From Chitinophagaceae bacterium (lineage in GTDB: Bacteria; Bacteroidota; Bacteroidia; Chitinophagales; Chitinophagaceae), in assembly GCA_947451935.1 (NCBI GenBank), contig CANGBH010000003.1, forward strand, positions 1 through 64,000: a stretch of 64,000 bases of DNA, read 5' to 3'. The notes under the pieces were generated by a model, which worked only from the letters and a program-made list of their open reading frames with translations, was not told the origin of the DNA and ran no database searches. The translations under genes were made by a program, and so were the position numbers. This document shows, in pieces, positions 1-6,382 of the stretch. The number at the start of each line of letters is the position of its first letter. Within the stretch, counting starts at the first letter, position 1.

Positions 1-77
1 GTTATCAGAGATTTGATAAATCAGGTTAATTCAAAATAATCAGAATGATTAGTGAGATCTAAATTTTTTCGATCACC

Positions 78-356
78 TTAATCATAAGCTAGTTCTAAAA
101 AATCTTCTTCGATTAGCGGTTCACCAAAGGTTTGTAATAAGTAGTTCGTTTTTTGAAGTAATTGTATGGTCATGGAGTTTAGGCCATAGTCTCCATTTCG
201 CCATAATTTAAAAAATAATCGCTTGTCAATTTCTTTTGAGGGGGATTGCAAAATTCTGTGATGAATTACTGATATTAAATCATCATTCAAGTGGTTAAAC
301 ACATCGTGTTTGAGTAAGTTTCTGGTGTGCACTAAAATAACATTTGAGTGTTCCAT
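78..356 (-). CDS. hypothetical protein, 92 aa
   Basis: I do not recognise this protein. It starts at an ATG and runs 92 residues with a mixed, soluble composition: no signal peptide and no membrane segment. It is rich in Leu, Asn and His in its first half and ends with acidic residues (EEDFLELAYD). It is divergent from the YkuK-like gene that starts at 522, with about 165 bp of AT-rich spacer between them holding no other open frame. The amino-acid composition looks like a real protein rather than a shadow frame, and no better frame competes on the other strand, but nothing in it suggests a function. Confidence 0.5.
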   Translation of the reverse strand: MEHSNVILVHTRNLLKHDVFNHLNDDLISVIHHRILQSPSKEIDKRLFFKLWRNGDYGLNSMTIQLLQKTNYLLQTFGEPLIEEDFLELAYD

Positions 357-521
357 AAATTAATTTTAATTCAAGTTCAAATTGCTTCGTTAATAAATAA
401 TTAATTAGACGTTAATGAAATGTTTCTGCAATTAACATGTTAATAATTTGTGTATTCCTTTGATGCCAAACCATATTAACTTACTGTAGAAGACAGTTCT
501 GTAATTTCTGGTGCTTGTGCG

Positions 522-1004
522 ATGGGTACACTTTTAAAATTTATCTCCATGTTTTTTAAAAGAATGCATTCAAGTTTAGAAGTTGATATTGTAGAATATA
601 TCAAAGCGTACCTACTTGAATTTCCGGACATCGAAATCATGATTGGTTGTGATTCACAGAATTATGCAGACAAAACCATTTATGCAACGGTGGTGGCACT
701 TTATAAGAAAGGCAAAGGGGCACATTTATTGTATAAGAAATGGAAGACTCCTCGAGAATACACCCGTTCAACTCGTTTATTGACTGAAGTATGGAATGCC
801 ATTGAAACTGCTGAGCTAATGCGGCAGCATCAACTTCCCAAGCCAATCTGGATTGATATTGATTTGAATCCTGACCAACGATATAAATCAAATGAAGTAT
901 TCCGTCAAGCTGTTGGTATGGTTGAAGGTATGGGATACAAAGTAAGGTATAAGACCATGGATCCTATGATTACTTATGCTGCAGATTATCTCATAAAAGT
1001 GTAA
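522..1004 (+). CDS. YkuK/DUF458 family RNase H-like protein
   Basis: This 160-aa protein matches the YkuK (DUF458) family, predicted RNase H-fold nucleases of unknown substrate. The visible family landmarks are an early IGCDSQ motif, where the Asp would be the first metal ligand of an RNase H-like site, the second acidic motif DIDLNP, the following KSNEV segment, and VGMVEGMGYKVRYK near the C-terminus. It has no signal peptide and should be cytoplasmic. The length fits the family. Two further in-frame ATGs (MFFKRM, MHSSLE) lie within the first 20 residues, and because the family core begins only at about residue 22 the true start could be any of the three. It stands alone, followed after 34 bp by a GH32 gene with which it has no obvious functional link. 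Confidence 0.75.
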   Translation: MGTLLKFISMFFKRMHSSLEVDIVEYIKAYLLEFPDIEIMIGCDSQNYADKTIYATVVALYKKGKGAHLLYKKWKTPREYTRSTRLLTEVWNAIETAELMRQHQLPKPIWIDIDLNPDQRYKSNEVFRQAVGMVEGMGYKVRYKTMDPMITYAADYLIKV

Positions 1005-1038
1005 ATTAGCCTCATCGGTATTATTTAATTTACTCCAT

Positions 1039-2580
1039 ATGAGAAAGACGATTCTTCATTCATTCCTTATTCTATTTTTCTTTTTAGCACTATCATTTTC
1101 TGCTACAGCTCAACGAAATGGGCAACATAGACCTCAATTCCATTTTTCCCCTGAACGTGGGTGGATGAATGATCCCAATGGCTTAGTATATTATGAAGGG
1201 GAGTATCATCTTTTTTATCAGTACTATCCTAACGCAACTGTTTGGGGGCCTATGCATTGGGCGCATGCTGTGAGTAAAGACCTCATGCATTGGGAAGACC
1301 TTCCCATTGCTTTATATCCAGATTCTTTGGGCTATATATTCTCTGGAAGTGCTGTAGTTGATGAGTTTAACACCACTGGGTTTCAGCGGGGAAAGGAAAA
1401 GCCTATTGTGGCGATATTCACCTACCACAATATGGAGTATGAAAAGGCAGGAAGAAAAGACCGAGAATCACAGGGCATCGCATACAGTTTAGATAAAGGG
1501 CGCACATGGACGAAATATGCTCATAATCCTGTTGTAAAAAATAAAGGAGATGAAGACTTTCGTGATCCTAAAGTATTCTGGTATGCACCAAAGAAAATAT
1601 GGTGCATGACCTTGGCCGTTCATGATCATGCTGAAATATATGTTTCAAAAAACCTAAAAGATTGGAAATATGCTAGTGCATTTGGCAAAAATGATGGAGC
1701 GCATGGTGGCGTATGGGAATGCCCTGATCTTTCAAGATATATCGCAAGTGACGGGAAAGAGAAGTGGGTGTTGATGCAAAATTTAAATCCTGGTGCATTG
1801 AATGGAGGTTCAGGTGTTCAATATTTTGTTGGAAATTTTGATGGAGAAAAATTTACTAATGATAATCCTTCAGATCAAATCATGTGGTTCGATCATGGAA
1901 CAGATAACTATGCTGGGGTAACTTGGTCTGGACTGCCAGCCAATAGAAATATTGTCATTGGATGGATGTCTAATTGGGTAGATTATGCTCAATCAGTTCC
2001 AACTGTTGATTGGAGAAGTGCTACGACTATTCCTCGGGATATTAAATTAGTGAAAACGGAATCAGGGTATAGGCTTACACAGCTCCCTGTAAAAGAGTTT
2101 AAATCATTAGTTGATCAATCCTCAAATTTAATTCGGAATGAATCTTCGTTAAAAGATAGTATCATATTGCAGAATGGGAAACTGCAACATTGTCTCAACT
2201 TAACATTTAATCTTTCTGATGCCTCACCAACTGAAGTAGGATTTAAACTGAGTAATGCATTGAATGAGCAAGTGGTTATAGGATTTGACCTGAAGAAAAA
2301 TCAGTGTTATGTGGATAGGACTAATTCCGGCAAACATGAATTTTCAACCCTTTTTTCAGCTATACACCATGCAGATTATGTATTTGGGAAACAGATTACC
2401 GTAAAAGCGTTGATTGATGTTGCTTCGATTGAATTATTTGTCGACGAAGGGAAGTTAGCGATGACTGAAATATTTTTCCCTAATACTAATTTTGATAAAC
2501 TTACACTATTTCAACAAGGTGGAAGTGCTACAAACGTCAAAAGTGAATTAATCCCTATACAAAGTATTTGGAAAAAGTAG
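1039..2580 (+). CDS. glycoside hydrolase family 32 (fructan/sucrose hydrolase)
   Basis: This is a secreted GH32 beta-fructosidase that would hydrolyse terminal fructose from levan, inulin or sucrose. An N-terminal signal peptide ends near residue 25 (SFSATAQ). All three GH32 signature blocks are present: WMNDPNG at about residues 41-47 carries the nucleophile Asp, FRDPKVFW near 175 carries the transition-state-stabilising Asp, and WECPDL near 230 carries the acid/base Glu. The five-bladed propeller region extends to about residue 340 and is followed by a C-terminal beta-sandwich, giving 513 aa, normal for secreted levanase/inulinase enzymes. No SusC/SusD transport pair lies beside it, so it is not part of a visible polysaccharide utilisation locus. 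Substrate (levan, inulin or sucrose) cannot be settled from the motifs. Confidence 0.9.
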   Translation: MRKTILHSFLILFFFLALSFSATAQRNGQHRPQFHFSPERGWMNDPNGLVYYEGEYHLFYQYYPNATVWGPMHWAHAVSKDLMHWEDLPIALYPDSLGYIFSGSAVVDEFNTTGFQRGKEKPIVAIFTYHNMEYEKAGRKDRESQGIAYSLDKGRTWTKYAHNPVVKNKGDEDFRDPKVFWYAPKKIWCMTLAVHDHAEIYVSKNLKDWKYASAFGKNDGAHGGVWECPDLSRYIASDGKEKWVLMQNLNPGALNGGSGVQYFVGNFDGEKFTNDNPSDQIMWFDHGTDNYAGVTWSGLPANRNIVIGWMSNWVDYAQSVPTVDWRSATTIPRDIKLVKTESGYRLTQLPVKEFKSLVDQSSNLIRNESSLKDSIILQNGKLQHCLNLTFNLSDASPTEVGFKLSNALNEQVVIGFDLKKNQCYVDRTNSGKHEFSTLFSAIHHADYVFGKQITVKALIDVASIELFVDEGKLAMTEIFFPNTNFDKLTLFQQGGSATNVKSELIPIQSIWKK

Positions 2581-2594
2581 AAGTAGTTGACATT

Positions 2595-3830
2595 TTATAG
2601 ACTATCCTTTAGCTCATATTCATACACCTCATTGGAGAAGGCTAGCTCCATTTGTTTTCTATTGAATGCTTTTTCTTGATTAGAAAGAAATATTGTAGCT
2701 ACACCATTTCCTATGAAATTGGTTATAGACCTAGCTTCAGACATGAAACGATCTACACCAAGCAGTAATGCTAAACCTTCGATTGGTATTACGTGGATAG
2801 CGCTAAGTGTAGAAGCCAACACTATAAACCCACTTCCTGTAACTCCTGCAGCTCCTTTCGACGTAATCATGAGTACTCCAATAATAGTTAGCATTTGACT
2901 TATAGAAAGATCGATGTGAAAGACTTGTGCTAAGAAAATTACTGCCATTGAAAGATAAATCGTTGTGCCATCTAGGTTGAAAGAATAGCCTGCTGGCACT
3001 ACTAATCCCACAACAGATTTAGCACATCCCATTTTCTCCAGTTTTTCGATGAGTGACGGAAGCGCTGCTTCTGAGGATGAAGTTCCGAGTACAATGAGCA
3101 GTTCTTCTTTAATATAATTGAGAAATTTTAAGATGCTTATTTTATAATAACGCAAGATTAACCCCAGCACTAGAAAAACGAAAATGCCCATGGTGGTGTA
3201 TACCGTAAGCATTAATTTCCCAAGAGGCAGTAATGTGCCGATACCAAATTTTCCAATTGTATATGCCATGCCACCAAATGCTCCGATAGGTGAAAATAGC
3301 ATTACAATGTGTAACCCTTTGAAAACATATTTTGAAGCAAATTGCAATGCACTTGTAATTTTTTGTTTGTCTTTTAATTTGCTTAGGATAATTCCAAATA
3401 ATATAGAAATAATCAAAACTTGAATGGTAAGATTATCTTTTAAGAATTTAATCCATGAAAAAGATTTTGCTCCCGATGTGAATTTGCTGATATCACCTTG
3501 TTGAATGGCATTGCTGTTTATGCCTGAACCAGGCTGAATGAAATGGGCCACAAGAATACCGATGATTAGCGCAAGGGTAGTTACGATTTCAAAATAGAGA
3601 ATTGCTTTTCCTCCAACACGCCCAACTTTTTTTAAGTCGTTCATTCCACTAATTCCCAATGAAATCGTTAAAAAAATAATCGGAGTGATAAATACTTTTA
3701 CTACGTTAATAAAATAGGTTCCTGCTGGTTGCATGGCAACCCCTGTGGATGGGTAAAAATGCCCAATCAGCGCGCCAGATAGTATAGCTAGTAAAACCCA
3801 AAAAGTAAGGTTAGTGAAAATTTTTTTCAT
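2595..3830 (-). CDS. dicarboxylate/amino acid:cation symporter (DAACS family)
   Basis: An inner-membrane symporter of the GltP/DctA family that imports C4-dicarboxylates or glutamate/aspartate with protons or sodium. It has about eight membrane segments and the two re-entrant loop signatures: the serine-rich SSSEAALP motif of hairpin 1 and the SFNLDGTTIY motif that contributes to cation and substrate binding. Its 411 residues match the family. Charged C-terminal residues (YELKDSL) end the protein. It is convergent with the GH32 gene (14 bp between stops) and is monocistronic. The minus-strand sequence just upstream contains a TATCTTTA box compatible with a Bacteroidota -7 element. Dicarboxylate versus glutamate specificity cannot be read with confidence. 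Confidence 0.9.
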   Translation of the reverse strand: MKKIFTNLTFWVLLAILSGALIGHFYPSTGVAMQPAGTYFINVVKVFITPIIFLTISLGISGMNDLKKVGRVGGKAILYFEIVTTLALIIGILVAHFIQPGSGINSNAIQQGDISKFTSGAKSFSWIKFLKDNLTIQVLIISILFGIILSKLKDKQKITSALQFASKYVFKGLHIVMLFSPIGAFGGMAYTIGKFGIGTLLPLGKLMLTVYTTMGIFVFLVLGLILRYYKISILKFLNYIKEELLIVLGTSSSEAALPSLIEKLEKMGCAKSVVGLVVPAGYSFNLDGTTIYLSMAVIFLAQVFHIDLSISQMLTIIGVLMITSKGAAGVTGSGFIVLASTLSAIHVIPIEGLALLLGVDRFMSEARSITNFIGNGVATIFLSNQEKAFNRKQMELAFSNEVYEYELKDSL

Positions 3831-3971
3831 TTCTTGTTACTGTATTTATACGTATAATCTTAAAGATAAGATGAACTGTGTATGAAATCACAAGATCTTA
3901 TTATACTTTTGATTGTTGGTTAGGTGTATTTAAAAAAAATAACTTACTTTCTAAATTTTTCTTCTTTTCAA

Positions 3972-4841
3972 ATGAAAATATCTGGATTTACAATAATAAG
4001 AAATGCAATTATTAATGATTATCCTGCCCTTGAGGCCATAACATCAATTTTGCCGGTTGTAGATGAGATGATTGTTTCTGTTGGTAAAAGTGATGATGAG
4101 ACGGAAGAGTTAATTCGCAGTATCGGTTCTCCTAAAATAAAAATTGTGCAGTCTGAGTGGGACTTAAGTCAGTTGCCTGGTGGAAGGGTTATGGCACTTG
4201 AAACTGATAAGGCTATGCGTCATATTTCTGCTGATTCAGATTGGGCATTTTATATTCAGTGTGATGAAGTTGTTCATGAGAAGTATCATCAATCAATTAT
4301 AAATGCATGCAATGAACAATTAAATGATAACCGCATTATGGGACTTGTGTTTAATTATGTTCATTTCTACGGGACATATGATTATTATGGGGATAGTAGG
4401 AGATGGTATAATAAGGAAATCAGAATAATACGGAATGACCCTCGAATTTATTCTTTCCGTGATGCTCAGGGATTTAGAATGGACGGTAAGCGGTTACCTT
4501 GCAAACTAATTAATGCTAGTATCTACCATTATGGTTGGGTTAAGAGTCCAGCGTTAATGGATCATAAGCTAAGAAACCTTAGTACCAATTGGATGGGAAA
4601 GGCAATGAAGGAAAGGCTTGAAAATACTGAGGGTATCTTTAATTATGATGAGTTTGATTCATTAGAGCGATTTAAAGGAACTCATCCTCAAGTTATGTTG
4701 AAACGGATTAGTGAAAAAAATTGGGAGCTCGATATTGATGTCACAAAAAAGCGATTTACAATAAAGAAATGGTTTCTATATGCTATAGAAAAGTTGACCG
4801 GAAAGCGGTTTTTCACGTTTAGAAATTATGAATTGCGTTAA
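3972..4841 (+). CDS. glycosyltransferase family 2 protein
   Basis: A GT-A fold glycosyltransferase, probably acting at the cytoplasmic face on a surface glycan. The N-terminus MKISGFTIIRNA is a typical GT2 first strand, followed by a VVDEMIVSVGKSDDET nucleotide-sugar-binding segment and an acidic IQCDEV motif near residue 85 that takes the place of the DxD metal site. The open frame extends upstream to a GTG at 3924, but the extra 16 residues precede the conserved first strand, so I use the ATG at 3972 (289 aa). Its C-terminal region (LEKLTGKRFFTFRNYELR-like basic tail) is not diagnostic. It precedes a short-chain epimerase-like gene by 23 bp in the same direction, so the two may be cotranscribed. 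Acceptor unknown. Confidence 0.75.
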   Translation: MKISGFTIIRNAIINDYPALEAITSILPVVDEMIVSVGKSDDETEELIRSIGSPKIKIVQSEWDLSQLPGGRVMALETDKAMRHISADSDWAFYIQCDEVVHEKYHQSIINACNEQLNDNRIMGLVFNYVHFYGTYDYYGDSRRWYNKEIRIIRNDPRIYSFRDAQGFRMDGKRLPCKLINASIYHYGWVKSPALMDHKLRNLSTNWMGKAMKERLENTEGIFNYDEFDSLERFKGTHPQVMLKRISEKNWELDIDVTKKRFTIKKWFLYAIEKLTGKRFFTFRNYELR

Positions 4842-4864
4842 TCTCAAAAATAAAATTAATTAAG

Positions 4865-5524
4865 GTGAAAATAATTATTACAGGGGCAACAGGGATGGTA
4901 GGCGAAGGTGTTCTTCATGTTGCATTAAATAATCCTGAAGTAGAAGGGGTTCTTATTGTTAATCGTTCATCAACAGGGCTTACGCATCCAAAATTGACAG
5001 AAATTATTCATGCAGACTTTTTTAACCTAGACCCAATTGCAACGCAGTTGAAAGGATATGATGCTTGCTTATTTTGTTTAGGCGTTTCATCTGTTGGAAT
5101 GAAAGAAGAAACATACTTTAAGTTGACTTATACCTTAACAATGCATTTTGCTCAAACGTTTTTAAGTGAAAATCCAAACGCATCATTCTCTTATATTTCT
5201 GGTGTGGCTACAGATAGCACTGAAAAGGGTAGAAGTATGTGGGCGAGGGTTAAAGGGAAAACCGAGAATGATTTAATTCGTATGCCATTTAAAGCGGTAT
5301 ACTGCTTCAGGCCTGGATATTTACATCCGATAAAAGGGATGAAGTATACTCATCCATATTATGCCTACATAGGCTGGATGTATCCATTTTTTAAATTGGT
5401 TTTATCTCGCTATACTACAACATTAGAGGAACTTGGGATGGCTATGCTACGGGCAACCATTCATGGATATGATAAAAATATCCTAGAAGTAAATGATATT
5501 TTGCTTCTATCTAAGAAAGGTTAG
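4865..5524 (+). CDS. NAD(P)-binding epimerase/dehydratase-like protein
   Basis: A 219-aa atypical short-chain dehydrogenase/epimerase-like protein with a Rossmann N-terminus: the GATGMVGEG glycine motif for NAD(P) binding starts at residue 7. Only a GTG start at 4865 is available directly before the first beta strand (MKIIITG), so this non-ATG start is well supported. It lacks an obvious YxxxK catalytic pair at the usual place, as in other proteins of the NAD(P)H-binding group, so enzymatic activity is uncertain. It follows the GT2 gene by 23 bp and converges on the XRE regulator gene with only 5 bp between stops. Confidence 0.75.
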   Translation: MKIIITGATGMVGEGVLHVALNNPEVEGVLIVNRSSTGLTHPKLTEIIHADFFNLDPIATQLKGYDACLFCLGVSSVGMKEETYFKLTYTLTMHFAQTFLSENPNASFSYISGVATDSTEKGRSMWARVKGKTENDLIRMPFKAVYCFRPGYLHPIKGMKYTHPYYAYIGWMYPFFKLVLSRYTTTLEELGMAMLRATIHGYDKNILEVNDILLLSKKG

Positions 5525-5529
5525 TTAGT

Positions 5530-5730
5530 TTAATCTGTTTCTTCTAGTGTAAATATTTCCTCTAATGGTTTATTAAAAATATGTGCAATTTTTAATGAAA
5601 GAATTGTGGATGGCACATACTTATTTGTTTCAATGGCATGAATAGTTTGTCTACTGACCGAAACCTTTTGAGCCAATTCTTCTTGAGTCAAATTATGAAT
5701 AGCACGTTCTACTTTTAAGTTATTTTTCAT
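5530..5730 (-). CDS. XRE/Cro-type helix-turn-helix regulator, YozG-like
   Basis: A 66-residue protein that is essentially a single HTH_3 domain: ERAIHNLTQEELAQKVSVSR is the first half of the helix-turn-helix, with the recognition helix RQTIHAIETNKYVPS after it. Small regulators of this kind usually control the gene of a partner membrane protein. That fits here: its start overlaps the end of the upstream membrane-protein gene (5720-6199) by 11 bp, so the two are translationally coupled in one operon. It probably represses or tunes its own promoter, located upstream of 6199. Ligand or signal unknown. Confidence 0.9.
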   Translation of the reverse strand: MKNNLKVERAIHNLTQEELAQKVSVSRQTIHAIETNKYVPSTILSLKIAHIFNKPLEEIFTLEETD

Positions 5731-6199
5731 TGGGCGAAGACATTTTGTATTTGAACAAAATAAAATTGAATCGTCCTATGAAAATGATCATAACGGTAAA
5801 CATATTGTAAATCATTACACTCAAAAACCCTGTTCCGTAAATGAAAAGGAATGAAAGCAGCAGAAGGATATAATTTACCCATACTGCCCAGAGGAGAGAT
5901 GATAGCCTGAGGTTGGCAATGAATTCATCTTCTTTTTTCTCCTTGGAGAATCCAATCATTAATGCGCCAAGGATGAAAATGACCCCCACAAGCGTATTGG
6001 TAATGTCTGTATTAATTATTCCAAACTGCTTTTCAGAGCTTAAAAACTCACCATTATACAAGGCAAATACCTTTGTCTTAAGTGATAATCGTTGCTCTAA
6101 ATCGCTGAGCATGATGATAAATCCTAACACAGCTGAGGGTACCAATAAGAACCATCCAATTTTTTTGAATCCGTTTGGAAGTAGCATTTTTTGTGACAT
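5720..6199 (-). CDS. four-helix membrane protein paired with XRE regulator
   Basis: A 159-aa polytopic protein with about four predicted membrane helices (around residues 12-31, 66-85, 98-118 and 125-148) and short loops; the segment between helices 1 and 2 is polar and probably periplasmic. I do not recognise a named family. It is translated first in a two-gene operon whose second gene is a small XRE-type regulator overlapping it by 11 bp. A consensus promoter lies 18 bp upstream. By analogy with other small HTH/membrane-protein pairs, the membrane protein may modulate the regulator's activity; this is inference only. Confidence 0.75.
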   Translation of the reverse strand: MSQKMLLPNGFKKIGWFLLVPSAVLGFIIMLSDLEQRLSLKTKVFALYNGEFLSSEKQFGIINTDITNTLVGVIFILGALMIGFSKEKKEDEFIANLRLSSLLWAVWVNYILLLLSFLFIYGTGFLSVMIYNMFTVMIIFIGRFNFILFKYKMSSPNEK

Positions 6200-6216
6200 G
6201 GTCTAGAATTTTAATC

Positions 6217-6246
6217 AAAAGTATGGTATGCATAACAAAATGACAA
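6217..6246 (-). promoter_or_regulatory. Bacteroidota-type promoter of the membrane protein/XRE operon
   Basis: On the minus strand a TTG (6246-6244) is followed by exactly 19 bp and then TACTTTTG (6224-6217), which fits the TTG-N19-21-TAnnTTTG consensus used by the primary sigma factor of Bacteroidota. The ATG of the membrane protein gene lies 18 bp downstream, giving a very short leader. The element was found by eye; transcription start is not shown. Confidence 0.55.
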
Positions 6247-6354
6247 ATAAACTTTACAAATTATTTCAATTTCATCTTTCTTTTTTATTAAAAACACTGA
6301 TTATCATATGAATCAAAGAGGTCAACCTAGGTCATGTTTCCATGATTTTATTGG

Positions 6355-6362
6355 TAATTTTG
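6355..6362 (+). promoter_or_regulatory. candidate -7 box of the FAD/Fe-S dehydrogenase gene
   Basis: TAATTTTG fits TAnnTTTG and ends 20 bp before the ATG at 6383. No TTG is found at the expected 19-21 bp upstream, so only the -7 half is supported. Confidence 0.3.
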
Positions 6363-6382
6363 CCTTTTATACATGAGTTTAC

